NCBI GenBank assembly: GCA_963821095.1
Contig: CAWGCJ010000023.1
Coordinates: 124,001-188,000 of the forward strand
Length of the DNA stretch: 64,000 bases
Direction of reading: 5' to 3'
Source: CAVPHV01 sp963821095
Lineage (GTDB): Bacteria > Actinomycetota > Acidimicrobiia > Spongiisociales > UBA5794
Shown here in pieces: positions 1-8,976 of the stretch. How positions within the stretch are numbered: position 1 is the stretch's first letter; each line of letters starts with the position of its first letter. A model generated the notes under the pieces. The model ran no database searches, was not told the DNA's origin, and saw nothing but the letters and a program-made list of their open reading frames with translations. A program made the position numbers and the translations under genes.

Positions 1-2
1 GT

Positions 3-1169
3 GACATCACCCTCGCCGAAGACGCCGTCCAGGACGCCTTCGTCGTGGCCGGCGACCGTTGGACCCGTGACGGAATCCCGCCCAACCCGGCCGGGTGGAT
101 CGTAACGACGGCGCGACGCCGAGCCATCGATCACCTCCGCCGCGCCGCGAGGGGTCGGGAACTCCACGAGCAGCTCGGTGCGTCGACGCGCCACCACCGA
201 CGCCGGGGTCGAGGATTGGGAAGAGGACGGACCCGTGAGTGACGACCAACTCCGACTCATCTTCACCTGCTGCCATCCGGCGTTGCGCACCGAGCACCAG
301 GTGGCGCTGACGCTTCGGCTACTCGGCGGACTGAGTGTCGATGAAGTAGCCCGCTCGTTCCTGGTGAGCGAGTCGACGATGGCGAAACGGCTCGTCCAAG
401 CCAAGTACAAGATCAAGGCCGCCAACATTCCCTATCGCGTGCCGAAAGACGCCGACCTGTCCGACCGCTCAGCTCGGTTCTGTCGGTGGTGTATCTCATC
501 TACAACACGGGGGCCGACGATCCGCAACGGGCTTCGTTGCGGGCCGATGCCATTCGTCTTGCCCGTGCTTTGGCCGAGTTGATGCCGGATGAGCCCGAGG
601 CGGCCGGGTTGTTGGCACTGATGCTGCTCAGCGAGTCTCGAATGCCGGCGCGCACCTCCGACGGATGCATTGGTACTGCTGGCCGATCAGGACCGGGCAT
701 TGTGGGACCGGGCGCTGATCGAAGAAGGACATGCCATCGTGCGGGCGTGCATTCGGCGCGACCGGCCGGGGCCCTTCCAACTGCAGGCCGCGATCCAAGC
801 CGTTCACTGCGACGCCGAATCGTTCGCGGCGACCGATTGGCCACAGATCTTGACCCTCTACGACCATCTCTATGGGGTCATGCCGACGCCCGTGGTCGCC
901 CTCAACCGTGCCATCGCCGTCAGCGAGGTCAAGGCCCTGCCGCCTCGCTCACCGCGATCGACACGGTTACGCGCGACCTCGACAACTATCACCTCATGCA
1001 CGCCGCCCGAGGCGCGGCCTTGCGTCGACTCGGGCAGCGTGGCGACGCCATGGCCGCCTACAAACGCGCCGCCCAACTCGCGGTGACGGAGGCGGATCGG
1101 CGGTTCTTGGCCGAACAGATCGAAGGGCTGGCAGCAGAGGGTGCCCTCACGCCACCGGGACCCGGCTAA
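3..1169 (+). pseudogene. ECF sigma factor with C-terminal helical extension (ECF42/DUF6596 type), 5' truncated and frameshifted
   Basis: The window opens inside an RNA polymerase sigma-70 family gene of the ECF type. The first block (to about 175) is region 2, ending in the helix motif ARRRAIDHLRR. The second block (about 180-480) is region 4 with the helix-turn-helix GGLSVDEVARSFLVSE, preceded by LIFTCCHPAL, which is characteristic of the long-tailed group related to ECF42/SigJ. The remaining blocks form the C-terminal TPR-like extension (for example DNYHLMHAARGAALRRLG) thought to control these factors. Reading the whole protein needs four frame changes, near 175, 480, 660 and 950. No internal stop was seen inside the correct frames, so either sequence errors or decay could explain it. 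Members often lie beside YCII-domain genes; that side is outside the window. Confidence 0.8.
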
Positions 1170-1480
1170 TCGGCGGAAGATGAGCCCGAGATGACCGTGG
1201 CGCCGGTGGCCCCGCAACCACCAACCATAGGCTGCAAAGGTGGTCCGCGGGACCAGGCGCTTGCGGTGCCGGTCCGGGAGGGGATTCACTTGGCTCGTGC
1301 ACAAATCGTGTTCGTATGATCGGCTGGCGGGGTGGCGCAGTGCTTTCCTCACTGGATCCCGGAATGACGCCGGTCGGTACCCATCTCTACGGCACCTGGT
1401 TCTATTGCGCTTTCAACTGACGACCTGCGTCGCGACGTTGATTCCGTTGCCGAAACCGCAATCGGGCCTATCGTCGCCGG
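1170..1480. other. intergenic stretch without recognisable gene
   Basis: About 310 bases between the sigma-factor remnant and a lipoprotein gene. I see no reading frame with natural composition, no tRNA-like fold and no strong hairpin. The promoter of the following lipoprotein probably lies in the right half. Confidence 0.4.
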
Positions 1481-1534
1481 CGTGAGCCCTACGGGAGTCC
1501 CAGGACAACACGACTCGCCCTCGTTCTGGCCGTC

Positions 1535-2602
1535 TTGCTGCTGGCGGCGGCCTGTAGTGGTACCGACTCCGAGTCGTCGTCGACCTCGCCCGCACCGGGT
1601 GTCACCACGGTTCCGCAGGGGATGCCGATTGTCGTCGCAGCCGGGGCTGAGGATATCGTCGCTGAGTCGGTGGTGATTCCGCGGATCGATCCGATCCTCG
1701 GTGAAGCGCCGCTGCGGCTTGCGGACCACGACCCCGGCGTCGTGGGGGCCGTTGTCTATCCGGCGACGATTCCGTGGGACGAGCCGGAGCCGCCGTCAGG
1801 TTTTGATTTCGAGATCGACTCGTGCACGCGGCCAGCTCCTGGGGTGTTGGTGATCGATGGTGTGGTCGTTGCAGATGACTCCGTCACCTTCCCGGCCACG
1901 GTTGGCGTGTACGGAACAGTGTCATCCGGCGAGGTAGGAACGGTGATCGGAGCCGAGGTCACCTTCGACGGGCCGGGGCCCTTCTCCCTGGTGTTTTCGG
2001 CGGTCGAGTCACGAGCTGCGATGGCGGATGCGGGACGAACCGACTTCGACTTCGTCGACCGCGGCTCCGTTGCCAGGAGCCCGATGGCTCGGCAGAGCGG
2101 CCAATGCTCGCTCGAGACTGGTTCACGCAAGTTGGTCACCGATGAGATTCCGCTGGTCGCCAAACCCGGAACGCTGGAGGTCACGGCTCCGGCCGGGACC
2201 ATCGAGTCGCTCGCCCAGCAGATGAGTCCCGAGGGTGAAGATGCCGCGCTCTACCCACTCCTCGTTGGCTACGGGGAGGCAGTCCATTTCTACTCCGAGC
2301 GGTGGTTCCTGCCGGCCGAACCAGGTGTGCTCCGCATAGTCCGTGAGAGGCTGGGTTCGGACGGCTGCCTCGAGCTCGAGATGATGTTCGAGGGGTACAC
2401 CGTCGTCCAGCGGCGCAACTGCCCGCTTCCGGCACGAGGTGGCGTCTTTGGGGCGGGGTCGACCTGGTTTGCGATCGCCACGGATGGCGAGTGGTTCGTT
2501 GAGGTCGGCGCCGGGTCGGAGGAAGGGGCCACCGAGATCGCTGAATCGCTCCGGCCGTATTGGCACCTGATGCACAACCAGGCTGCCGGTACCGAAAGGT
2601 GA
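1535..2602 (+). CDS. putative lipoprotein of unknown function
   Basis: A secreted lipoprotein of about 355 residues. The formal start is a TTG at 1535, but the same frame reads upstream through RTTRLALVLAVLLLAAAC, a complete signal peptide with a lipobox (LAAAC) that begins near 1502. The real start is therefore further left, and a GTG at 1482 in another frame suggests one frame break between 1482 and 1502. After the lipidated cysteine comes a Ser/Thr-rich linker (about residues 8-22) and then a mixed alpha/beta body with several cysteines. I do not recognise the domain. No partner gene identifies its role. Codon use has the high GC3 of the rest of the window, so the frame is very likely coding. 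Confidence 0.6.
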   Translation: MLLAAACSGTDSESSSTSPAPGVTTVPQGMPIVVAAGAEDIVAESVVIPRIDPILGEAPLRLADHDPGVVGAVVYPATIPWDEPEPPSGFDFEIDSCTRPAPGVLVIDGVVVADDSVTFPATVGVYGTVSSGEVGTVIGAEVTFDGPGPFSLVFSAVESRAAMADAGRTDFDFVDRGSVARSPMARQSGQCSLETGSRKLVTDEIPLVAKPGTLEVTAPAGTIESLAQQMSPEGEDAALYPLLVGYGEAVHFYSERWFLPAEPGVLRIVRERLGSDGCLELEMMFEGYTVVQRRNCPLPARGGVFGAGSTWFAIATDGEWFVEVGAGSEEGATEIAESLRPYWHLMHNQAAGTER

Positions 2603-2639
2603 GGAAGTCGTAGGTCGGGCCCCCTTCGGAGACGGCGAG

Positions 2640-2960
2640 GTGCTGGTCACGATTGCAGTCACTAAGTGTGACGGCTGCGGCAAACCCTGGACGTGGTTCC
2701 ACGTCTATCGCATCGAGGGCGCCGAGCTCGAGCCATTTGCCCGCTATCCGGCGTACAAGCGCTGCGGGCTCTACGAAGAGGACTCTTCCTTGCTGGCAGT
2801 GGCGCCGAGAGACGGTTCGATTGAGATTGCCCGCGACGGCGAGGTGGAGACGATCACCGAGTTCCGTGGCAGCCCGGCGTTCCTGTTCCTCGAGAACGGA
2901 GAGCCTGCGACAGTACGTGTCCTCGAACCGACCGGGGGCATTGCCGTCCCGCAGTGGTGA
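2640..2960 (+). CDS. hypothetical protein, possibly the C-terminal continuation of the preceding lipoprotein
   Basis: A frame of about 106 residues starting at a GTG, with a CxxC pair (CDGCGK) near the start and a beta-rich remainder. The frame stays open upstream of this GTG into the end of the preceding lipoprotein gene, through GEEVVGRAPFGDGE. It may therefore be a separate short gene, or the tail of the lipoprotein after a frame break near 2595. No family recognised. Confidence 0.35.
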   Translation: MLVTIAVTKCDGCGKPWTWFHVYRIEGAELEPFARYPAYKRCGLYEEDSSLLAVAPRDGSIEIARDGEVETITEFRGSPAFLFLENGEPATVRVLEPTGGIAVPQW

Positions 2961-3084
2961 CAGATGGAATCGAGGATTCTCGGGGCGGGATCGAGCCGTT
3001 GCTGTACCGGAGGTCCCCACGCCGCCACGGGCTGCTGCGGGTCGCGAAGTCGTTGCCCAACCGTGTGATGTCACCGTTGGTCTG

Positions 3085-3489
3085 CCGGACCTGCCCTTGA
3101 GGAGTGTGTCGCCGAAGCCTGCTAGGAGACCGAGTTTGCGGACTTCGCGCTGTTCCATGTCGACATCGAGGAAGGCCCAAACGAGACATCTCAAGCACGC
3201 CGCGAATGCCTCTTGACGCTGAAGAAGGGCTCCCTCTCGTCCGACACATGCTCGTCGCGCTCCACCAAACCGGGCCTGTACATCGTGAGGAATTCTCAGA
3301 GGTCGTGGGTGTCTGCCCTTGTTCCAGAAGCTGCGACGCGGGTGGTTGGGATCACAACGGCCGGCACCGGCTGATTGCGGCCCCCACGATGGGATCGGGT
3401 CTCTGTGGTGGAACGACTACGAGGGAGAGTTGGCGCACGTGACCGCCGAAACCCCATCGGGAGACGTTGTCCTGTACGTGTCCGGCTAG
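3085..3489 (+). pseudogene. remnant of an unknown (probably secreted) protein
   Basis: Two blocks with natural protein composition can be followed. One reads ETEFADFALFHVDIEEG and continues through YIVRNSQRSWVSALVPEA up to about 3370. The other reads WWNDYEGELAHVTAETP and ends at a TAG at 3487-3489. A frame change near 3370 is needed to join them, and a TAG at about 3132 breaks the left side. I cannot name the family. The rest of 2961-3085 holds nothing I can support. Confidence 0.3.
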
Positions 3490-3540
3490 TCCGGGCGCCG
3501 CGATTGCGGGCGGCAGCCCGCGAATGGGGCAAAGAAACGA

Positions 3541-3572
3541 GAACGGCCGCCGCAAGAAAGCGACGGCCGTTC
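3541..3572. terminator. bidirectional terminator-like hairpin
   Basis: Arms GAACGGCCGCCGC (3541-3553) and GCGACGGCCGTTC (3560-3572) pair at 12 of 13 positions around an AAGAAA loop. On the minus strand the hairpin is followed by TCGTTTCTTT, and on the plus strand by a weaker TCTTCTTC run. It lies between two gene sets that point towards each other, the remnant ending at 3489 and the minus-strand operon ending at 3706, which fits a shared terminator. Confidence 0.55.
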
Positions 3573-3705
3573 GGTAGCTTCTTCTTCGCAGGCGACGCCT
3601 ACTCAGGAGACTGTTGAACAACGCCCAGCTTGGGCTTGCCGCGCGGTCCAGGGCCAGGCGCTTGTTCGCTGGCGCAATCCCGCACGGCGTCTGTTCAACA
3701 CCCTC

Positions 3706-3972
3706 CTAACCGTCTTCGTCGGTCTCGATTCCGAGCTCGACGAAGATGCGATGGCGTTCCTGGTCGAATTGATCCTGGGGGATTTGGCCTTCGGCATGGC
3801 GCTCACTCAGCACGCGGAATTCCTCCATGAGGGCATCCTCGTCGGGCGCGTCCTCGGGGTCGGTGACCTCCTCGGAGCTGCCGCCCTGGCGCTTTTCCCG
3901 CTTGGCTGCTTGCTTCTCTAGTCGCGCCCGTTCCCGGGCGCGCTTTGCCATTCCTTCTCGGCCACGTGCCAC
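3706..3972 (-). CDS. small highly charged hypothetical protein downstream of cspA
   Basis: An 88-residue protein. The N-terminal third is very basic (AKRARERARLEKQAAKREKR); the remainder is acidic and ends with a short helical segment (LSERHAEGQIPQDQFDQER) resembling the SHOCT-type C-terminal helix found on many small bacterial proteins. It starts with GTG two bases after the cspA stop, so the two genes are almost certainly one transcript. An internal ATG seven codons later is an alternative start, but its purine-rich stretch is too close to be a good ribosome site. The function is not known; co-transcription with a cold-shock protein suggests a nucleic-acid role, which is inference. Confidence 0.6.
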   Translation of the reverse strand: MARGREGMAKRARERARLEKQAAKREKRQGGSSEEVTDPEDAPDEDALMEEFRVLSERHAEGQIPQDQFDQERHRIFVELGIETDEDG

Positions 3973-3973
3973 G

Positions 3974-4171
3974 TCAGACGGGCTTGACGTTGACGGCTTC
4001 GGGGCCCTTGCGGCCCGGTGCGGTCTCGTACTCGACGGTCTGGCCCTCGGTGATGGTTACGCCATCGACGATGTTGGACACGTGAACGAACACGTCATCG
4101 CTATCGGGCGAGGTGATGAAGCCGAATCCCTTTTGTTCATTGAAGAACTTGACGGTTCCGGTGGTTGCCAT
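3974..4171 (-). CDS. cspA: cold-shock domain protein (CspA family)
   Basis: A 65-residue single-domain cold-shock protein, the normal size for the family. It has the RNP1-like motif KGFGFI and the RNP2-like motif DVFVHVS that bind single-stranded RNA or DNA, on the five-stranded OB fold. The start is fixed by a strong AGGAGG five bases ahead of the ATG at 4171; the frame is open further upstream but that part has no family similarity. Cold-shock proteins act as RNA chaperones in the cytoplasm. The 300 or so bases upstream contain no gene and may carry the long 5' leader that often controls csp genes. Confidence 0.92.
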   Translation of the reverse strand: MATTGTVKFFNEQKGFGFITSPDSDDVFVHVSNIVDGVTITEGQTVEYETAPGRKGPEAVNVKPV

Positions 4172-4498
4172 TTCGACCTCCTGGGTCATTCTATGTATTG
4201 GCGCGCCGGGTTTGGAGCCCGGGTTGCGATGTTTCTCGCGGGTGATCGAGGCGGATACGCAAAGGGCGGGGGAGGAGCTGGTTCGCTCGATCCTCAACCC
4301 GGCTCACGGAGCCGACTCGTCGTGCATTCGGAACGCAGACTCAAGAGAACCGCGAGAGACGAATGGCCGATCGATGCAGCGATGGATCGACATTACGAGA
4401 CCCGAACTAGCTCGGGCACCGTAGATGGTAGCCGCGTTTTCGCTCACAAGGGGCATGCTTTGTACTTTCGGGCCCCGGAAGGGGTTTTCCGGTCGGAT
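4172..4498. other. intergenic stretch upstream of cspA
   Basis: About 330 bases between cspA and a divergently placed minus-strand gene fragment. No gene with natural composition is visible on either strand. It should hold the promoter and leader of cspA. Confidence 0.4.
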
Positions 4499-4786
4499 TC
4501 AAGGCAGAAGCGTGGCGGGCAGGGCCGCTCGGCGCTCCTCCCACTTCTGGAGTTCGTAGCGCCAATGCCGGCCATCGCGCACTGAGAAGGTGACGATGGC
4601 TGTGTCGGGGAACCGCTTCGGCTCGAAGTGGGTCGCCGTGATTCCCTCGAAGGGCACTTCGGCGCCGACGGTTGAACCTCGCATGCTCCACAGTGGACGG
4701 TTGGTCAGACCGCCGCCACAACGATCGACCAGCGGGAGCAAGAGTTCATTGCGTGCGAGCGGGCTGTCGGACAGACTCGAGCCCAT
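4499..4786 (-). CDS. hypothetical protein, about 95 residues
   Basis: On the minus strand an ATG at 4786 opens a frame that reads naturally to its stop (for example GITATHFEPKRFPDTAIV and HWRYELQKWEERRAALP) with high GC at third positions. The frame also runs open upstream through the lipoprotein gene on the other strand, but that part looks like a shadow. There is no clear ribosome site in front of the ATG. The plus strand also has a short open frame here, with less natural composition. No family recognised; it may be the surviving end of a longer gene. Confidence 0.4.
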   Translation of the reverse strand: MGSSLSDSPLARNELLLPLVDRCGGGLTNRPLWSMRGSTVGAEVPFEGITATHFEPKRFPDTAIVTFSVRDGRHWRYELQKWEERRAALPATLLP

Positions 4787-4867
4787 GCACTCGAGTTGAT
4801 TCGCTCGGACCGGGGCGTATGCCCTTTGGCCCTGTTCACCCGCCGGCAAGGACCGCACGCTGGAGTG

Positions 4868-5713
4868 GTGTCTGAGGAGGCCGCCATCCGTCGCCCATCG
4901 CCACGATCCATTCGCTGGATACGCGCCCTGATAGCAGGCCTGATCGCCGGCCCCTTCGGCTTCGGGCTTGGCGGGTGCGGCGAGACCGCATCCACAACGG
5001 CGCCGACCGTCGCCGAAGCAACGTCGACCACCACGACCGCGGTCACGACGACCATCACCAACCCGCCTGCCACGACCTCGACCTCGACCTCGACCTCGAC
5101 CTCGACCTCCACCACAACCGTGGCAGCATTGCCGGATCGGGAACTGCTCGTTCCCGCCGTACCCACGCCGACAATCGACGGGAATATCGAGGCCGGCGAA
5201 TGGGACGATGCCGTCGTCGGCGAGATGTCCGATGGAACCCCGGTGTACGTGATGCGTGATGGCGAGTCCCTCTACGCCGCGATCGGCGGCGAGCGCCTCG
5301 GCGCCATCAACGTGACAATCGGGGGACCAGGCGACGTCTGGGTTCTCCACTCGTCGGCGGCGCTGGGGTCGGTCCGCTACGTGTCCAACGGCTCCGAGTG
5401 GAACCTCTCGCACGATTTCGCTTGGTGCTCTCGCGACGCCGACGACCCAACCGATCGTCTCGCCCTGCTCGATGCCGAAGGCTGGCAAGCCAACATCGGC
5501 TACGCGGGAGAGCCCGGGATCGTCGAATACCCGGTGGCTCTGCCCGTGGGTCGGGGCGGCATCACTATCTCCTCCCAGACCCAATCCGGCGAACCGGCAT
5601 TCTGTCCGGCCAAACTCAGCCCTGAGGCTCGGGCGCAGCTCATCGGTCCCTGGCCGTCCCCCCAGGTGTTCCGGCTGGGGGAGTGGTACACCCTGGTGCC
5701 GAGCGAGCCCTAG
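4868..5713 (+). CDS. lipoprotein with Ser/Thr linker and CBM9-like domain
   Basis: A secreted lipoprotein of about 281 residues from a GTG at 4868; further starts lie upstream in the same frame. A basic n-region (RPSPRSIRWIR) is followed by a hydrophobic core and the lipobox LGGC. Then come about 55 residues of Thr/Ser/Ala linker, including a pure Thr-Ser run. The globular part begins with PTIDGNIEAGEWDDA, the usual opening of the CBM9/DOMON-like fold (DUF1083 type) found in extracellular sugar- or haem-binding proteins. Two cysteines (WCSRD and FCPAKL) could form a disulphide. The substrate cannot be told from sequence. The 70 bases to lemA carry that gene's own promoter, so this is probably a separate unit. 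Confidence 0.7.
   Translation: MSEEAAIRRPSPRSIRWIRALIAGLIAGPFGFGLGGCGETASTTAPTVAEATSTTTTAVTTTITNPPATTSTSTSTSTSTSTTTVAALPDRELLVPAVPTPTIDGNIEAGEWDDAVVGEMSDGTPVYVMRDGESLYAAIGGERLGAINVTIGGPGDVWVLHSSAALGSVRYVSNGSEWNLSHDFAWCSRDADDPTDRLALLDAEGWQANIGYAGEPGIVEYPVALPVGRGGITISSQTQSGEPAFCPAKLSPEARAQLIGPWPSPQVFRLGEWYTLVPSEP
5074..5109 (+). repeat. GACCTC hexanucleotide microsatellite, six copies
   Basis: Six perfect tandem GACCTC units. They lie in the linker of the lipoprotein gene and encode alternating Thr-Ser. Because the unit is six bases, copy-number slippage would change linker length without breaking the frame. Confidence 0.9.
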
Positions 5714-5770
5714 CCGGCGGGCGACTCGAGCCGCCTCAGATTGAGTCCGCCACGAGAGCGTGCCGATCTC

Positions 5771-5776
5771 TAGCAT
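5771..5776 (+). promoter_or_regulatory. leaderless promoter -10 box for lemA
   Basis: TAGCAT is followed by seven bases and then the ATG of lemA, placing transcription start on or next to the start codon. No Shine-Dalgarno sequence is present. Confidence 0.5.
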
Positions 5777-5783
5777 CAGGCGT

Positions 5784-6339
5784 ATGACCGGATTCGCCGT
5801 TGCCCTCATCGTCGTTGTCGTACTGCTCGTCGTGGGCTTCATCGTCATCTACAACCGCCTCGTCAAGATGCGCAACCGGACCGACAACGCATGGGCCCAG
5901 GTCGACGTACAACTCAAACGCCGCTACGACCTGATCCCCAACCTGGTCGAAGACGGTCAAGGGCTACGCCACCCACGAACAGGAAACGTTCGAAGCCGTC
6001 GTCGCCGCACGAGCCGCCGCCCAGAGTGCCACCGGGGTCGCCGAACAGGCCACCGCCGAGAACATGCTCACCGGCGCCTTGCGTCAACTATTCCACCTGG
6101 CCGAGGCCTACCCCGAACTGCGGGCCAGCCAAAACTTCCAGTCCCTCCAAACCGATCTGTCCGACACCGAGAACAAGATCGCCGTCTCCCGTCAGATATA
6201 CAACGACACCGTTCTCACGTACAACAACACGGTCCAAAGCGTGCCATCCAACCTCGTGGCCTCGATCACCGGTTTCCACACACGTCCCTATTTCGAGATC
6301 GGTGACGACGCCCGCAGCGCTCCGCAGGTGGACTTCTGA
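5784..6339 (+). CDS. lemA: LemA family protein (one frame break)
   Basis: A LemA-type membrane protein of about 184 residues, the family's normal length. Residues 3-23 form one N-terminal membrane segment, followed by the family signature NRLVKMRNRTDNAWAQVDVQ and the hallmark RRYDLIPNLVE. One extra base near 5950 breaks the frame; removing it restores ETVKGYATHEQETFEAV and the rest to the stop. The remainder is the long helical bundle, ending in TGFHTRPYFEIGDDARS. LemA proteins are exposed on the cell surface and their precise role is unsettled. The gene touches a DUF2207 gene, a pairing common across bacteria, so the two products probably work together. Confidence 0.85.
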
Positions 6340-8224
6340 ACCGCGGTCTCCGCCGTACCCTCCTCGCCACTATTGCGGCGGCGGCCGTCCTGTTGGCTGG
6401 GGCCGCACCAGCGTTCGCCAAGTCGTTTGTCGTCGACTCGGCCGACGTCACGCTCGAACTCCAATCCGACGGCACGGTCATCGTCACCGAACAGATCAGT
6501 TCGGCTTCTCCGGCAGCTTCCAGGGCGCCTTCCGCGACATTCCGCTCCGCGGCGGCGAAGCGATCACCAACATCGAGGTCCTGGAGAATGGCGTCGCCTA
6601 CGCCCGGGGGCACCCACCGCACTCGGTTCGAGCGGGGCCCCATCCACCTACGGGGTCAAGAACGCGGCAGCGCTGCCAGGGTTGTGTGGCACTACCGGGC
6701 CACCGACGAGGTGCGCACCTTCACCATCAAGTATCGAATGGTGGGCCTTGCCGTTGCCTACGACGACGTTGTCGACGTCAACTTCAAAGTGTGGGGTGAC
6801 GAATGGGACGTCGGTGCCGACCGTGTCGCCTCAGTTCTGACCTATCCGGGCGCCGCGACGGCAGGGGAGATCCTCGTCTACGGCCATCCCAGCCACGTGG
6901 ACGGCACGACATCTCTCGGCGCCGACGGGGCCTCGCCGTCGCTTGAGGCGGTGAACGTGCCGGAGCGCACGTTCGTCGAGATGCGGATTGTCCTTCCGCG
7001 CTCTGTTCTGACGTCGACCAGCGGCGCCCAAGTCGTGGCCGGCCGCGGACTCGATGGATGATCCTCACCGCGGAGGCCGCCGAGGCCCAACACAACGACC
7101 GCGAGACGTCGCTCATCCGCGTCACGGTCATTGGCCTGGCCATCCTGCTCGGCCTCGTTTCGCTGGCGCTTGGCGGCTACCTGATTTACGGGCGGGAACG
7201 GCGGGCCGACTATCACCAGCGTTACGAACACGCGCCACCGTCGAATGATGGTCCGGCACTCGTCAACGCTCTGCTCGCCCAGGGCCCGCCGAACGAGGAG
7301 GCCTTCACGGCGGTGATGTTCGACTTCATTCGACGACATATTGACGGCAGTGCCGGTGCAGGTGGACAACGTGGATGGGGCTCAAGAAGGAGATGATCAG
7401 CGACCTCGAGATCGGTCGCGGCGAAGCCAACACATCGGGTTTGACGCCTGCGGAGGCCGAAGCGTTCTCGATCCTCGATCGGGTGGTGAGCGACGCGCCC
7501 TTGCCGCTTTCGCAGTTCCGCACCGCGGTCCGCGACAGCGCCTCATCGAATCACTCCGACTACGTGTCATTCCAGGCCGATACCAAACAGGCCCTCATCG
7601 ACGAGAATCTGCTCGACGAACGGGAGTTACTACCCGCTGTTGGTTGCTCTCGGGCTGATCGTCGTCGTCCTGCTGGCTTGGTTCATCGCCGTCCCGTGGA
7701 TCGAGAATCGTGGCACGCCGACCAACGGTGTGGTCGGCTCGAGCCGGCCTCGTCGGCGTCGGCGTCGTCGGACTCGTACTGATTGTGGTCTTCGGGTCGC
7801 AGCGGCGTATCTGGGTGCGGCGCACCCCGGCAGGCGCCCTGCTGGCCGCCCGCTGGCTCGCGCTCCAGCGTTACCTCGAGGACTTCAGCCGCATCGAGGA
7901 GGCCCCGCCCCTCGCTCTGGCGCTGTGGGAGGACTATCTCGTCTACGGGATCACCCTTGGCGTTGCCAACGATGTGGTGGAGGCGGCGCGATTTGCGGCC
8001 CCCCGCCGAACTGAGCGACCTCGCACCTCTACTGGTACGGCAACCAAGGCTTCAGCGGCGGCCATTCCTCCAACGCCATCGGCGGGATCTCTCGGTCGCT
8101 CTCCGGCGCCTTCGCTGCGCCGTGGTCCTCCGGCGGCGGTGGCTTCACGGCGGAGGGGGCGGCGGCGGACAAGGCTGAGGCGGAGGGGCCTGGTAGGACC
8201 CTGGCCGGTCCCCGGTTCACGTAG
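6336..8224 (+). pseudogene. DUF2207 (YciQ-like) membrane protein, multiply frameshifted
   Basis: This reads as a predicted membrane protein of the DUF2207 family. It begins with a signal peptide (RTLLATIAAAAVLLAGAAPA) and the typical opening AKSFVVDSADVTLELQSDGT. The extracellular beta-rich domain includes FSGSFQGAFRDIPLRGGE. Membrane segments follow (LIRVTVIGLAILLGLVSLAL near 7130; GLIVVVLLAWFIAV near 7660; GLVGVGVVGLVLIVVFG near 7760), then a cytoplasmic part and a Gly/Ser-rich tail (SSGGGGFTAEGAAAD). At least six frame changes are needed, near 6510, 6620, 7060, 7370, 7630, 7735 and 8000. No in-frame nonsense codon was noticed, so indel errors are possible. It overlaps the lemA stop, and its own stop overlaps the next promoter. 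Confidence 0.75.
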
Positions 8225-8227
8225 AGT
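8222..8227 (+). promoter_or_regulatory. leaderless promoter -10 box
   Basis: TAGAGT lies six bases ahead of the ATG at 8234, with no ribosome site between. It overlaps the stop codon of the preceding DUF2207 gene. Confidence 0.45.
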
Positions 8228-8233
8228 CGACCT

Positions 8234-8495
8234 ATGATCAGTTTTCGGTGGCAAGAGCTGCAGGGGGCGCCGGTGGAGTGGTCGGGCAGATCCGTGACCC
8301 TGGTCGAGGCGCCGGTAGTAGCGTCCCTAGCGACTCCGTGGTTCGGCGTCGCAGCGTCCTATCGCTTTCCTCGGCGGGCTGAGATCGAGGGCGACGCCGC
8401 AGCATCAATTCCATTCGTGACCACGTCATGGTGGCCCGCATTCCCGGCGTAGCCCTGGTGATGGCCACGAGGCTCCTACGGAAGGATGTTCGATG
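8234..8495 (+). pseudogene. small conserved-type hypothetical protein with frame break
   Basis: Begins MISFRWQELQGAPVEWSG at the ATG after a leaderless-type promoter, then needs a frame change near 8410 to continue as IRDHVMVARIPGVALVMATR and end LLRKDVR. The corrected product would be about 86 residues with one hydrophobic C-terminal segment. It ends in an overlap with the next gene's ATG, so the two are probably translated together. Family not recognised. Confidence 0.4.
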
Positions 8496-8857
8496 ACCGA
8501 GAAGACCATTGAGGGCACCCTCGACCGAGCCGCGGAGCGAACCGTCGAGGCGCTGAACGCGGTGTTCGGTGAAGCATCCCCTAAAACCATCTATTCGACA
8601 CCCGAACAGGTGGGCGACGGACTGGTCATGACCGCATCGGCCTGGGATCGGGCCGGGGGGTTTGGGTTTGGTGGCGGTGGTGACGACAGCGGCGCCAGCG
8701 TCGGGGCAGGCGGCGGTGGTGCGTCACAAGGTCGCCCGTCGCGATGATCCGGATCGGCCCCGATGGGGCAGTCGTCACCCCCGTGGTGGATCTGACCAAG
8801 ATCACGGTGACCGCGCTGATCGCCGCGATCGGCGTTTGGCGGGTGTTGCGGCGGTAG
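8493..8857 (+). pseudogene. spore protein YtfJ/GerW-like small protein (one frame break)
   Basis: About 121 residues once one frame break near 8735 is corrected. The N-terminal part (RTVEALNAVFGEASPKTIY) followed by a glycine-rich segment (AGGFGFGGGGDDSG) and a beta segment beginning AMIRIGPDGAVVTPVVDLT matches the layout of the sporulation YtfJ/GerW family, which is widespread in bacteria that do not sporulate. The protein ends with a short hydrophobic helix (VTALIAAIGVWRVLRR). Its role in actinobacteria is unknown. The start codon overlaps the end of the preceding small gene. Confidence 0.6.
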
Positions 8858-8976
8858 AAGGGTGGCGAGTCGACGCCCCGCCGGATTGCCGGAGCGACCT
8901 CGTAGTTGGACTCGGGCCCTGTGGTTGCGAGACGCCGGATGATTCCGTGGCTTGACCGCAGACTGAGGAAGGGCCC

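Noticed and set aside
2181..3194. Long minus-strand frame opposite the lipoprotein and the small ORF
   Set aside because: Biased, arginine-rich composition without recognisable domains. The plus-strand frame has a signal peptide and better codon use.
5074..5109. Possible CRISPR-like or regulatory repeat
   Set aside because: The units are six bases, directly adjacent and without spacers; it is a coding microsatellite.
4499..5848. Very long minus-strand open frame across the CBM9-like lipoprotein
   Set aside because: Only its last 95 codons read like protein. The rest mirrors the Thr/Ser-rich plus-strand gene, whose signal peptide, lipobox and domain make it the real one.
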